From: Gemmatales bacterium
Lineage (GTDB): Bacteria; Planctomycetota; Planctomycetia; Gemmatales; Gemmataceae
Reading direction: 5' to 3'
NCBI GenBank assembly: GCA_026004675.1
Contig: BPJP01000013.1
Coordinates: forward strand, 1-64,000
Length of the DNA stretch: 64,000 bases
Shown piece by piece: positions 19,523 to 29,060 of this stretch. The notes beneath the pieces were generated by a model that worked only from the letters and a program-made list of their open reading frames with translations, was not told the origin of the DNA and made no database searches. The position numbers and the translations under genes are program-made. Every line of letters starts with the position of its first letter. The first letter of the stretch is position 1.

Positions 19523-20502
19523 CTTGCTTCCTTTCGCGTTGTTGAAAACTCTGTTGTTTCCGGTTGACAGGATGCATACATGACGGAATTCTTGCCGTTG
19601 TTTTTCACGGAATACATGAGTTTGTCGGCCTCGTGGAGCATTGCGGCCAATGACTTCGGAGGTGTCGTAAATGTCACGACTCCGGCACTGATTGTAATCG
19701 GCCATCGTTCGCGCTCCATCCGCGAGAGGATAGCATTACGGAGACGAGCCATCATCGCACGCGAGTCGTCGCTGGATGTTTGCGGTAAAACGATGGCAAA
19801 CTCATCCCCTCCCAACCGAGCAGCGAAATCTGTTTTGCGCAGATTGGCCTGCACGATTTCGCCAATGGTTCGAAGTACCCGATCGCCCTCGAGATGGCCA
19901 CACGAATCATTCACCGCCTTGAAGTTGTCACAATCGAAGACAACAATCGTTAGCTGCCCGCCAAAGCGCTGTCCTCGCGCCAATTCCACCTCGGCGAATT
20001 CCGCCAAGGCTCGTGGCGTGGCGAGACCGGTAAGATAATCGATTCGTGAACGTTCTTTTTCCCTAGCGGCATAAGCCAGCAAACGGGACACAAAAAAAAC
20101 GGCCAAGAGGAAGTAGCCAAGCCTGACAAGCAAATTCCACACGGCGATCATATTCACGCCCCAATGGTGAAAGACACCGCTATTCACCGCGCCCCAGACG
20201 AGCGCGCACAGGATGGCTGTCAGCGTTCCCCAACCCACCGATCCCTTTACTGTCGCGAGAACAACGAGGGGAAGATAGAAAATGGAAAAGGATAATTGTT
20301 CCCCGCTCCAGTAGTCGAAATATCCGACCACAGGAATCGAGAGAAGAACGCCGGTCAGCGCGACGCTGCGAGGAACATCTGGCAGACGGTTGCTGATCAT
20401 CGGGAACTGGTCCATTTTCAGAAGCGCTGAAGACACCATTGGTGGTAAACCGTCAGTCGATGAAATGGTCCTCGTTCGCAGGCAATAACCAAACAGTCTC
20501 AA
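19519..20502 (-). CDS. Membrane-anchored diguanylate cyclase (GGDEF)
   Basis: Makes the second messenger c-di-GMP from two GTP. The N-terminal half has about four or five hydrophobic helices, including LTGVLLSIPVVGYF, FSIFYLPLVVLATV, LTAILCALVWGAV and LVRLGYFLLAVFFVS. A cytoplasmic GGDEF domain follows, with DYLTGLATPRAL, DCDNFKAVND and the active site RLGGDEFAIVLP. A product-inhibition site RxxD (RKTD) sits five residues before GGDEF, so feedback control is likely. The start is uncertain: a TTG at 20502 overlaps the aminotransferase stop (TTGA) and would be coupled to it, while the ATG at 20439 gives a product 21 residues shorter but has no good ribosome site. The stop overlaps the SOD start by four bases. 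Confidence 0.9.
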   Translation of the reverse strand: MRLFGYCLRTRTISSTDGLPPMVSSALLKMDQFPMISNRLPDVPRSVALTGVLLSIPVVGYFDYWSGEQLSFSIFYLPLVVLATVKGSVGWGTLTAILCALVWGAVNSGVFHHWGVNMIAVWNLLVRLGYFLLAVFFVSRLLAYAAREKERSRIDYLTGLATPRALAEFAEVELARGQRFGGQLTIVVFDCDNFKAVNDSCGHLEGDRVLRTIGEIVQANLRKTDFAARLGGDEFAIVLPQTSSDDSRAMMARLRNAILSRMERERWPITISAGVVTFTTPPKSLAAMLHEADKLMYSVKNNGKNSVMYASCQPETTEFSTTRKEAR

Positions 20503-21815
20503 GGACTTAACTGATCCACCCAGTCGAGAACCTTGTCAAGCTTCTCGACCGCTTCGTTGATGTGTTCCTCCTCGATGATGAGCGGCGGTGCGAGCATGAG
20601 GAGACTGGCACGGGCCAGAGCGAACAGTCCCTCTTCCCACAGCCGGCGGCGCAGTTGCATCGGGATGGGAGAATCGGTATTGGCCGGCACCAACGGTCGA
20701 GGATCGTCTTTGCCCTGAACCAGTTCCAGGCACGCAAGCAATCCTTTGCCGCGAACGTCGCCGACTCGTGGATGGTGTTCGGCCAGCTCGCGAAGCTTTT
20801 TGAAGAGCACCTCGCCCATCCGTTTGGCGTGCGGAATGAGGTTTTGCCTTTCGTATTCTTCGATGCATGCCTGGGCGGCAGCGCAAGCCAGGGGATGGGC
20901 GGCATAGGTACTGCCGATCGGCAGCATCCTGCTTTCGAAATAATCAGCGATATGGTCGCGAACGACGACTGCTCCCATGGGGACGTAGCCCGACGTCAGC
21001 CCCTTGGCCAAGACCATGATGTCGGGCACGACTTTCTCGTGATCGACGCCGAACCAGGCGCCCGTTCGGCCGAAGCCGGTGATCACCTCGTCGGCGATGA
21101 GAAGGATGCCGTATCTGTCGCAGATGTCGCGAAGCCTGGTGAGGTATCCGTCTGGGAGAGGGAAGCCACCGGCAGCGCCGGTGACGGGTTCGACGACGAT
21201 GGCTGCGACCGTAGCCGGGTTCTCCAATTCCAGTTGTCGTTCGAGCGCATCGATGCAGTGAAGTTGGCAGTCGGGATAAGTCATGCCGAAGTCGCAGCGA
21301 TAGCAGTAAGGCCCGAAAAAGCGGACCGTGCCGGGTGGACCGGGATCGACGGCCATGCGACGCGGGTCGCCACCGACACCGAGCGTACCGTAGGTCGTGC
21401 CATGGTAGCTGCGGTATTTCGACATGATTTTTTTTCGTCCCGTGACCATGCGGGCGATAATGAAAGCCTGGTCATCGGCTTCGCTGCCACTGTTGACGAA
21501 AAAGCAGGTGTTGAGATCGCCCGGCGTTTTATCGACGAGAGCCTGGGCCATTTCGGCGCGTTCTTTGGTGAGGACGGATGGCGAGACGCAACAGGCCTTT
21601 TCAGCCTGGCGATGGATGGCTTCGATCACGTGGCGATTGCCGTGACCGAGATTGCAATTGAAGATTTGTGCCAAAAGGTCGAGATAACGTTTGCCTTCGT
21701 GGTCGAAGAAGTAGACCCCCTCCCCGCGTTCGAAGACAAGCACGGGGTCTTCTCGTTCCTGCACGGTCCAGGGAAGCAGGAAATGTTCGCGACTGATTGT
21801 CGTGTCGGTGGCCAT
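20499..21815 (-). CDS. Class III (PLP) aminotransferase
   Basis: Cytoplasmic pyridoxal-phosphate enzyme of 438 residues, fold type I, subgroup II. Visible: GEGVYFFDHEGKRYLDLLAQ near the N-terminus, VNSGSEADDQAF (cofactor phosphate binding), YHGTTYGTLG, ADEVITGFGRTG with the cofactor-ring Asp, and the Schiff-base Lys271 in VLAKGLTSGYVPMG. The family covers ornithine, 4-aminobutyrate, beta-alanine and alanine-glyoxylate aminotransferases. The CYRCDFG cluster and the general spacing recall the AGXT2-like and taurine-type branch, but the substrate cannot be set from sequence. The ATG at 21815 (MATDTT) is chosen over upstream frames because homology begins there. It overlaps the GGDEF start (TTGA), so amino-acid metabolism, c-di-GMP synthesis and an SOD-like protein are cotranscribed. 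Confidence 0.9.
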   Translation of the reverse strand: MATDTTISREHFLLPWTVQEREDPVLVFERGEGVYFFDHEGKRYLDLLAQIFNCNLGHGNRHVIEAIHRQAEKACCVSPSVLTKERAEMAQALVDKTPGDLNTCFFVNSGSEADDQAFIIARMVTGRKKIMSKYRSYHGTTYGTLGVGGDPRRMAVDPGPPGTVRFFGPYCYRCDFGMTYPDCQLHCIDALERQLELENPATVAAIVVEPVTGAAGGFPLPDGYLTRLRDICDRYGILLIADEVITGFGRTGAWFGVDHEKVVPDIMVLAKGLTSGYVPMGAVVVRDHIADYFESRMLPIGSTYAAHPLACAAAQACIEEYERQNLIPHAKRMGEVLFKKLRELAEHHPRVGDVRGKGLLACLELVQGKDDPRPLVPANTDSPIPMQLRRRLWEEGLFALARASLLMLAPPLIIEEEHINEAVEKLDKVLDWVDQLSP

Positions 21816-21918
21816 CAGCACCCCACAAGTAAGAGCCAAAGAACCGGGAACAATGGTGAGATTATGCGGATACTCAGAGACCAGCAACAAAAAACGTGCG
21901 CCCTCGAACCAGGGCGCG

Positions 21919-22941
21919 TTAACTCGATTCCTTTCCGGGCGATGGTTCCCGGCCGATTTGAACGACGTGGCGCCGGCTACGAGCGCGCACGCCGCCCGGC
22001 AAGTCAAGCGCTGTGCCATTTGCCCGAATCAGTTCCATCAGACGATTCCAGGCATCGAACGACATTTGCCCTCTTGGCCAACCTTCGCGGTACCAGAGAT
22101 AGCGCAACGCTTCCCGGCACAAATTCTCCCGTGCTCGTTGCAGCGGTTCGCGTTTCAATATGACCAGCGGACCGGCTCGAGGCAGTTCGGATCGGACAAG
22201 AAGCTCTCGAGCTTCGGCTTCCAACCCTTCAAAGACGACGGCCGCCTGCTCCGCCAACCGAGTCAAAACGCCAACGATGTCGGGATTGTATTCCTCCGCA
22301 AGCATTGGCAACAGTTCGTGGCGAATGCGGTTTCGCGTTCGCCGGCGATCGAAGTTGCTTTCATCGGTCCGAAAATCCTGGCCACGCTCGGCGAGAAACT
22401 GGAGCACCTGATGGCGGCGAAGGAACAGCATCGGCCGAATAAGAAAGACGTCAGGTGAAATCGGACGCTTCCGGGCGATGCCGCGTAACCCACGCAGGCC
22501 GGTTCCCCGTAATAACCGATGCACAACTGTCTCTGCCTGATCGTCGGCTGTATGTGCTGTCGCTATCCAACGCGCGTGATGTCGGCTCGCGACCTGGCAT
22601 AGCCAGTCGTAACGCCATTCTCGAGCGGTTTGCTCGAGATTCTTTTTCTGCGACGCCGCCAGTCGGCCAACGTCTGCACGATGCACTTCGATCGGCAAGG
22701 AAAGTTGTTGGCATAATAGTCGGACGAACGTTTCGTCGCCGTCACTTGCCGAACCACGAAGTTGATGGTTGAAATGGGCAGCTACCACACGCAGCGGCGC
22801 GATCTGTTGGAGCGACAACAAGAGCGCGGTGCTGTCGGCACCGCCTGAAACCGCGCAGACGATAACCCCTTCGTCGGCTCCTGATTCTCTTAACGCCTCG
22901 GCAATGCGATCAACGACCGGGCTGCGACTGACGTCTTTCAA
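21919..22941 (-). CDS. tilS: tRNA(Ile)-lysidine synthase
   Basis: Cytoplasmic ATP-dependent enzyme that turns C34 of tRNA-Ile(CAU) into lysidine, so the tRNA reads AUA and is charged with Ile. The PP-loop SGGADS is at residues 32-37, followed by VAAHFNHQLRGSASDGDE, the catalytic block RWIATAHTADDQAETV, LLRGTGLRGLRGI and the family signature DESNFDRRRTRNRIRHELLP. The protein is 340 residues, with a short C-terminal domain. The start appears to be TTG at 22941, the only sensible one given the distance to the PP-loop. A tRNA with anticodon CAU that has Ile-type features lies about 6 kb away on the same strand. Confidence 0.93.
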   Translation of the reverse strand: MKDVSRSPVVDRIAEALRESGADEGVIVCAVSGGADSTALLLSLQQIAPLRVVAAHFNHQLRGSASDGDETFVRLLCQQLSLPIEVHRADVGRLAASQKKNLEQTAREWRYDWLCQVASRHHARWIATAHTADDQAETVVHRLLRGTGLRGLRGIARKRPISPDVFLIRPMLFLRRHQVLQFLAERGQDFRTDESNFDRRRTRNRIRHELLPMLAEEYNPDIVGVLTRLAEQAAVVFEGLEAEARELLVRSELPRAGPLVILKREPLQRARENLCREALRYLWYREGWPRGQMSFDAWNRLMELIRANGTALDLPGGVRARSRRHVVQIGREPSPGKESS

Positions 22942-23059
22942 GGGATCGATCCGCTTTTCGACGGAGTCATTGGTTGATTCTTTCGTTCATTATAACCTGG
23001 TGACGGCGAACACGGCTGCATCGGGCAAGCCACGACGTGAGGCTTGTTTTCCGCCAGTC

Positions 23060-25804
23060 TTACTCCTGGCTCGCGATCACCGCCACGGTACCCTTGCTGC
23101 CATCGACGCGCAGTCGCTGGCCGGTGCGAATGCGACGGTGAACGTCGGCGATCCCCGCGACCGCAGGCAAACCGTACTCCCGTGCCACAATCGCACCGTG
23201 CGACAACATGCCGCCGGTTTCCAGCACCAAGCCTTTCGCTCGAGAAAATAAAGGAGCCCAGGCGGGATCCGTCGAAGGACAAACGAGGATGTAACCCGAT
23301 TTTTCAACGGCAATAGGAGTGCTCACGACAAGTGCCTCCCCCTCGGCAACGCCCGCCGACAAGGGCAGCCCTTGGTAGATTTGCGCATCTTGCGGCTCGA
23401 AAGCTCGGCCGATGGCGTCGAGATCGTCACTGAAGAGAACCGGGGGCACTTCGATACGCAGAGCCAGCTCGCGCCGACGTCGACGCCTGGCTATCGTCTC
23501 AGAGAAATCCTGGCCCCGCAACAAGGCCGGCAATTCCATTGGCGTCAAAAAAAAGATGCCACCGTCGAGGTGGAATCGTCGATCCAGCTCGACAAGTATT
23601 CGTCGAATCAAAGCATAGCCCTTCAGCAAATAATGCTTGCCCGTTTCCCGAAGGGCCAGAAACGTTCTTAGCCTGGTGACCTCGTTCGAAAAAATGGTCG
23701 ACAATGAACCGGATAGATTCGCTTCGCGAGCGATCTTGTCCACATCGCAATCGGTCGGCTTTTCAGAGTTCGCAAAGGCTGTCAACTCGGCAACAGCGAT
23801 ACCGGTTTCCGACCAGCGAGGCTGGGCCAATTCCATCTCGTTGGGACCGCGATGGCCGAACCGTTCGAGAAACGTACAGGTATCGATTCTGCCAGCCGAC
23901 AACGCCTCCCAGGCCGAGGCGAAATCCACGTCCTCATCCAGCCGGATACCCATCGTCAATTCGCCGACAGCGGACCTCACCCGGTCAGGCGGAAGGGAGC
24001 GGGCCAAAAGACGTTCGATTTTCGCCAAGGCCAAACCCGCCAGAGCCGTCGGCTTCAAACTGTCGCGGGCAAAATCGAACAGCGTCCGTTTCTTCCAATA
24101 CTCGAACCGACTCAGAAGCTGCTCATCGGAAAGCGAGTGCAACTCTTCTTTCTCGGCTTGAGCGACTTCGGCACAAAAAGCGGGGATGATTTCGTCGCGA
24201 AAGCTCGCTGCGAAATGCCTGGCAAGCCCGCGCAGTTTGACCGCTGCCCAAACCATTTTGATGGTGAGCCACGGAAGCCAAAACCAAAACCCTATGGTCG
24301 CCCGTGCTGGATTAAAAGTCGGTTGCGGATAGAGTGCTTTGTGCGGCGCTTGTTTGAGTGCGGCAAACGAATGCTCCCACGGCAGGCGTCGGTATTGCAT
24401 TCTCGGTTCCCGGCTGAGATTGACATAAGGCCGGCCGCAGATCAGGTCCAAAATCCCTTCCTCCCCCAGACTCGGATCGGGATCGAAGCCTAAATCGCGA
24501 TACATCTGGCCGTAGCCTCCGTGCACGGACATGAACCAGCGAACGATGTGCCAGGTCATCGGCGTCGGCTCGGGAAGAACTTCGGCGAGATTATATCGGC
24601 TCCAAACGGTGCCGCCCGGCTCCGCCCGTTCGCGAAGGGCTGCGATTTCTTCCTGGCGGATGCGTTCGATCTCCTCAGCAGCATCGGCAGTGGGTTTGAT
24701 CGGCCGCGCCTGCAACAAATAGAATCTCCCTGCCGACTTCGCCCATTCGATGTCGCAAGGATGGCCGAAATGGGCTTCGACACGCTTGCCTAATTCGGTC
24801 AGAGCACGAACGTCTTCGTCATCAAGAGACGGGCGCTCCGCCTCATTCGCGGCATCGACGGGACTTCCTGCTGCTTGATCCTTCCGGGCGATCGTCTTTT
24901 CGATGATCGCGAACGATTCTTTGTCCACGACAAAGCGGTCTGGAGTGACTTTCCCCAATACGATCGCTTCTCCCAGTCCGAACGAAGACTCGATCACCAT
25001 TCGAGGCTCTTGTGGCTGCACCGGATTGATCGTGAACAGAACGCCGGCAACATCGGCAGGACACATCGCCTGTACCGTGACCGCGGTACCAGGTGAATCA
25101 GGGATGTTGTGGTGGCGCCGATAGGCGACGGCGCGATCGTTGTTCCAGGAATGAAAGACCGCATTGATCGCACTACAAAGCATTTCCCAGGGATCGACAG
25201 GCAAACGAGTATTGTGCCGGCTAAAAGCATCACGCAGTCGATGGCACAAGCGTTCCATCTCGGCGGCATCCAATTCTGTCTCCGATGCTTTGCCTTTCTC
25301 GGCAAGGCTGCGAGAGATGATAGCTGTGAACTCACGGTCATCGATCCCGGCGACCGTTTCGCCAAACGCGACAATGAATCGGCGATACGCCTGCCAGACG
25401 GTGCGAGGATTGGCACAGGCCTCAGCCATCGCCCGGACGCATTTGGGGTTCAGACCGACGTTGAGGAGGGTATCCATCATGCCGGGCATGGAGATTTCGG
25501 CACCGGATCGGACCGCCAGCAAAAGGGGATCGGCGCCGTCGCCGAAGCGTTTTTGCGTAAGTTCTTCCAGTCGTGCGAGATTGTCGCGCACCGCTTGCTC
25601 CAAGCCCTGAGGCCATTGCTTGTTTTGAAGGTGGCAATCACAGCAGGCGGTGGTGATGGTAAAGCCAGGCGGTACGGGAAAACCCGCTCTGGAGAGTTCC
25701 GCGAGGCTGGCCCCTTTGCCTCCCACCAAATGTCTGAGGTCATTGCCGGCTTCGGCTTGCCCATTGCCGAAAAAATAGACCAGTTTGTTCGGCTCGCTGC
25801 TCAT
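23060..25804 (-). CDS. PEP-utilising enzyme: PPDK-like ATP-binding domain plus phosphohistidine domain
   Basis: A 914-residue enzyme that transfers a phosphate from ATP through a swivelling His domain. The N-terminus is close to pyruvate phosphate dikinase (YFFGNGQAEAGNDLRHLVGG, GGKGASLAELSRAGFPVPPG) with FTINPVQP and SSFGLGEAIVLGKVTPD of the ATP-grasp fold, closed by IEWAKSAGRFYLLQARPI. The middle is helical and Trp-rich (about 420-790), unlike PPDK. The C-terminus has LETGGMLSHGAIVAREYG with catalytic His869, as in PEP synthase and rifampin phosphotransferase. The PEP/pyruvate TIM barrel of true PPDK or PpsA is absent, so the order is that of Rph-type phosphotransferases with a PPDK-like head. 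The acceptor is unknown. The ATG at 25804 follows GAGGT-like spacing. Confidence 0.85.
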   Translation of the reverse strand: MSSEPNKLVYFFGNGQAEAGNDLRHLVGGKGASLAELSRAGFPVPPGFTITTACCDCHLQNKQWPQGLEQAVRDNLARLEELTQKRFGDGADPLLLAVRSGAEISMPGMMDTLLNVGLNPKCVRAMAEACANPRTVWQAYRRFIVAFGETVAGIDDREFTAIISRSLAEKGKASETELDAAEMERLCHRLRDAFSRHNTRLPVDPWEMLCSAINAVFHSWNNDRAVAYRRHHNIPDSPGTAVTVQAMCPADVAGVLFTINPVQPQEPRMVIESSFGLGEAIVLGKVTPDRFVVDKESFAIIEKTIARKDQAAGSPVDAANEAERPSLDDEDVRALTELGKRVEAHFGHPCDIEWAKSAGRFYLLQARPIKPTADAAEEIERIRQEEIAALRERAEPGGTVWSRYNLAEVLPEPTPMTWHIVRWFMSVHGGYGQMYRDLGFDPDPSLGEEGILDLICGRPYVNLSREPRMQYRRLPWEHSFAALKQAPHKALYPQPTFNPARATIGFWFWLPWLTIKMVWAAVKLRGLARHFAASFRDEIIPAFCAEVAQAEKEELHSLSDEQLLSRFEYWKKRTLFDFARDSLKPTALAGLALAKIERLLARSLPPDRVRSAVGELTMGIRLDEDVDFASAWEALSAGRIDTCTFLERFGHRGPNEMELAQPRWSETGIAVAELTAFANSEKPTDCDVDKIAREANLSGSLSTIFSNEVTRLRTFLALRETGKHYLLKGYALIRRILVELDRRFHLDGGIFFLTPMELPALLRGQDFSETIARRRRRRELALRIEVPPVLFSDDLDAIGRAFEPQDAQIYQGLPLSAGVAEGEALVVSTPIAVEKSGYILVCPSTDPAWAPLFSRAKGLVLETGGMLSHGAIVAREYGLPAVAGIADVHRRIRTGQRLRVDGSKGTVAVIASQE

Positions 25805-25884
25805 GGCGACCTCATGCAAAGGCGAAAGGACCTGCCTGCTTCGCCGTCGGCTGTCCGAAAAAGGTGGCTGCACGGAGAACGGCG

Positions 25885-27192
25885 TCACAAGGTTTTGACG
25901 AGAATCTGCGATTTTCGCCCGCTCCGCTCATACCGTTCGCGTCGAGCTGGTGGCAGGTCGTCGACGCTGCCCTGTTTGAAGCCGGCTTTGTGGACGAAAT
26001 AGTTGTACGCCTGCGTGGACAGGCAGAAGAACTTCGAAGCCTTGCGATTGCGTGCGTGGTTTTCAGCGAACTGCACCAGCCGCGAGCCGATCCCTTGATT
26101 CTCGTAGGCCGGATCGACACAGACGCAGGCTAACTCCGCTTCTTTGCCCTCCTCGTAGAAGTGCACAGCCGCACATGCCACCAGCGTGCGGTCCACTTCG
26201 AATACGAAGAAATCGTTGATCTGCTCTTCGATATCGGATCGTGTTCGCCGTAACAACTCTTCGCTATCCATGGCCGCTCGCAGCAACGACAGGATCGGGC
26301 CGACGTCTTTTTTCATTGCCTTGCGAATGGCCTGGTACTCATTGGCATAAATCAGCGTGCCGATCCCTTCGTTCGAAAACACCTCCGCCAGCAGCCCCTC
26401 TTCCACAGTGCCATTGATGATGTGCACCCTGGGTATGCCCTGGCGAGCAGCGCGAACGGCGTAGTCCAACTTGGAAGCGACTGTGCCCGGCAAATCTCGC
26501 CGTGTCTTGGCGATCTTTTCCGCTTCGTCGACCGACAATTGACGAATCAGCGAGCCGCTAGCTTCGTCCTCGTTGTCCGAACGATCAAACAGACGGATGC
26601 CGTCGTAATCCGTTAGAAAAATCAACTTCACGGCAGTCATCGCCCGAGCTACTTCATAGGCGACGGCATCCGAGTTGATCCGGTATGTCGTACCTTCGCC
26701 GTCCCAGCCAAGCGGCGGAATCACTGGAATGATGTTCCGGTCAAGCAACGCCTGGAGCATGTCCACTTCGATCCGTTCGACCCGGCCGGTGAACTGGTGC
26801 GGTACGCCGTGCAGAATGCCGGCTGGGTGAGCAACGACCGCATTGCCGACGACGCCGAGCAAATCGGTCGCTGACAAACCGGCCAGAATGTTGTGGCTGA
26901 CTTGGTTGGCGGCCGTCAAACTCAATTCCATGGTGGCTGCATCCGTGACACCGGTGCCGTCCAGACTGCTGACGGCGATGTTATTCTTTTCCGCCAGCAA
27001 ACGGATCTGATGCCCAGCACCATGAACCAGCACGACATGAATGCGTAAACTCCGCAAAAGGGCGATATCCAAAAGCAGGTTGCCGAAGTTCTCGTGCGCG
27101 ACCACGGAACCGTCCAAGGCGATCACGAACAGTTTGTCGCGGAAGCGCGGAACATAGCGCAGGATTTCGCGTAGATCGGTGAGGCGGAGCAT
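25885..27192 (-). CDS. argA: Amino-acid N-acetyltransferase (N-acetylglutamate synthase)
   Basis: First enzyme of arginine synthesis: acetyl-CoA + glutamate to N-acetylglutamate. The 435 residues have the ArgA two-domain order. The N-terminal amino-acid kinase fold shows VVLVHGAGHQIRLL, VIPPLGWDGEGTTYRINSD, LIFLTDYDGI and a regulatory linker (PGTVASKLDYAVRAARQGIPRVHIINGTV shortened here). The C-terminal GNAT domain has CVCVDPAYENQGIGSRLV with the acetyl-CoA loop NQGIGS and a closing FCLSTQAYNYFVHKAGF. In such proteins the kinase-like domain usually binds arginine as a feedback inhibitor. The ATG at 27192 begins the family homology (LRLTDLREILRYVPRFRDK). It lies 80 bases upstream of the PEP-utilising enzyme, on the same strand. 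Confidence 0.92.
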   Translation of the reverse strand: MLRLTDLREILRYVPRFRDKLFVIALDGSVVAHENFGNLLLDIALLRSLRIHVVLVHGAGHQIRLLAEKNNIAVSSLDGTGVTDAATMELSLTAANQVSHNILAGLSATDLLGVVGNAVVAHPAGILHGVPHQFTGRVERIEVDMLQALLDRNIIPVIPPLGWDGEGTTYRINSDAVAYEVARAMTAVKLIFLTDYDGIRLFDRSDNEDEASGSLIRQLSVDEAEKIAKTRRDLPGTVASKLDYAVRAARQGIPRVHIINGTVEEGLLAEVFSNEGIGTLIYANEYQAIRKAMKKDVGPILSLLRAAMDSEELLRRTRSDIEEQINDFFVFEVDRTLVACAAVHFYEEGKEAELACVCVDPAYENQGIGSRLVQFAENHARNRKASKFFCLSTQAYNYFVHKAGFKQGSVDDLPPARRERYERSGRKSQILVKTL

Positions 27193-27394
27193 AGTATCGT
27201 TTGTGCAGGCAGCAGAGGAAACGCGCCTGTTGGAGGCGTCATCTGTCGTTTCAAATAATGCAATACCCCCACGTCAGCTAATGTTTAGAAAGTATCATAG
27301 CCGCCGGCCGTTGGTGTTGCCAACTATCTCGCCGACAGGTACGCCGTCCGGCTTGGGCTGCCGCTCCCTGATGAATCCTGTGACCGGCAGCGAG

Positions 27395-27417
27395 CCGCGG
27401 CGCTATCGCGCCTGCGG
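27395..27417. other. Imperfect GC-rich inverted repeat
   Basis: CCGC-G-GCGC-TATC-GCGC-CT-GCGG can fold into a short hairpin in the 284-base gap between argA and the MFS gene. There is no T-run, so it is unlikely to be a terminator. Nothing else is recognisable in that gap. Confidence 0.35.
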
Positions 27418-27476
27418 TCCGTAAAACAGGTTGGCACTTTTCCTAGCCGATGGGCCAGCAAACGTCTTTTGGCAGC

Positions 27477-28820
27477 CTAACTTCCGCCCCGAAATTCCGG
27501 CTCCACTCGCAATCGGGAACCCTCGGCTTGTTCCCCCAATTCAGGCTTCTTTGCTGCTTCGCGGAAGAAAACCACAAAGACCAACAGCGATAACGTCACC
27601 CCGATCGCTGGTACGATCCAGAAAGACGTCCAATTGATCACGCCATTGGTGGTAAACATCTTTGCCACGTAACCCGAGAGGACACTGCCCAGATACATGC
27701 CGGCACCGTAGGTCAGAAAGCCGAAAAGCGCCTGGGCACTCGCCCGGATGTCCTTGGGCGATTCGTTATCGACATAGATGAAGCCAGCGGCCAGGAAGAA
27801 GTCGAAGCAGATGCCGTGCAATGCGATGCCGAGCAGGATCAGCACGAACGGTTCGCCCAAAGCGAAGATGCCGTAGCGAACGCCCCATGCAGCCATGCCG
27901 AGAGCCAGCACCCATTTCATTCCCAGCCAGCGCAAGAACAGAGGCAATAGCACGAGAAAGAAGATCTCGGCGCCCTGGCCGATAGCCATGATGGAACTGA
28001 CGTTAGCGCCTTCCACTTTGGGAGGCCCGTTTTGCAGAAACGGTCCCGTCCACGTGTAATAAAAAGACAAGGCGATGGTGATAATGAAGGACACACCATA
28101 AAAGACGCCGAATGACGGCTCGCGCATCAGGCTGACGGCACGTAAAAAGGGGAGAGCGTCGCCGGCTTTTCCCGTGGGAGGCGTGTGCGGCAGAAAAAAG
28201 CTCCACACGCCGAGAACCAGGGACAGACCTGCTGCAAACAGCAACGGCAGCGTCAATCGCGTTCCGCCCAAGGTGACAGACCAGCCAGCCAGCGTTTGGG
28301 GATCAGCCGAATCAGCGAATACCCGCAATAGCACCGTCAGCACCAGGCCGGCGATGATCCAGCCGATCGTGCCGAGCACACGTACTCCCGGAAAATCGCG
28401 CGTCGCATCGGGTACGTGCGTGAACGCCACAGAATTCGATAACGCCAAAGTCGGCGAATAGGCCAAGGCATAAACGAGCGCCGCCCAGTAATACACGGTG
28501 GGATCGCTAAGCGTGGCCATCCAGTACAACGCCCCCGCTCCAAGGATGTGCAATAGCGCCATCAGCTTTTCACTGGCGAAATAGCGATCGGCAATCTGGC
28601 CGATAAAGATCGGCGATAACATGGCGCCCAGGTACATCGTCGCATAGATGTTCCCGATCTGTGGCTCGCTGAAGTTCATCGCCCCCAAGAAGTTGGCTTG
28701 AACCACAAACCATGCCCCCCAGACCGCGAACTGTAAAAACATCATTCCCGACAGATTCAGACGCAATCCCAAAGCCAACGGCGGAGGTGCGCTTGACGGT
28801 GAAGTTTCTGGCGATGCCAT
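27477..28820 (-). CDS. MFS transporter, nucleoside:H+ symporter-like
   Basis: Integral membrane carrier (447 residues) with about twelve hydrophobic helices. The first helix and loop read LSGMMFLQFAVWGAWFVVQA, followed by GNIYATMYLGAMLSPIFIGQIADRYF, very much like the NupG/XapB branch, including the early Trp-rich motif. The central loop is short (FLPHTPPTGKAGD). It probably imports nucleosides or a related solute with protons; the substrate is inferred from the branch alone. Of two in-frame ATGs, 28820 is preferred because a GGAG lies 5 to 6 bases upstream; starting at 28832 adds four residues. It is transcribed away from the tRNA gene upstream. Confidence 0.85.
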   Translation of the reverse strand: MASPETSPSSAPPPLALGLRLNLSGMMFLQFAVWGAWFVVQANFLGAMNFSEPQIGNIYATMYLGAMLSPIFIGQIADRYFASEKLMALLHILGAGALYWMATLSDPTVYYWAALVYALAYSPTLALSNSVAFTHVPDATRDFPGVRVLGTIGWIIAGLVLTVLLRVFADSADPQTLAGWSVTLGGTRLTLPLLFAAGLSLVLGVWSFFLPHTPPTGKAGDALPFLRAVSLMREPSFGVFYGVSFIITIALSFYYTWTGPFLQNGPPKVEGANVSSIMAIGQGAEIFFLVLLPLFLRWLGMKWVLALGMAAWGVRYGIFALGEPFVLILLGIALHGICFDFFLAAGFIYVDNESPKDIRASAQALFGFLTYGAGMYLGSVLSGYVAKMFTTNGVINWTSFWIVPAIGVTLSLLVFVVFFREAAKKPELGEQAEGSRLRVEPEFRGGS

Positions 28821-29060
28821 CGCGAACTCCATCGATCGTTAAAAACAGACTCACGCTAGGATGTTGAGAATCTACGAGCGATCCCCTTGCCGAGCAATTG
28901 AAAAACCTCGTTTTTCTTCCTTCCTCTGCCAAAGGCCGCCGCTTTAGAGATGACCAAAACCAACACAGCGATGATCAAACAGGAATTGTGCTATTTATAA
29001 CTACCGATCCCAGCAGGCACTTGCGGACGGAAGCGGACAAAAGACGAATCGAATCGCGAC

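Noticed and set aside
20562..22163. 533-codon plus-strand frame opposite the aminotransferase and tilS
   Set aside because: Antisense shadow caused by codon bias; the minus strand carries clear PLP and PP-loop motifs.
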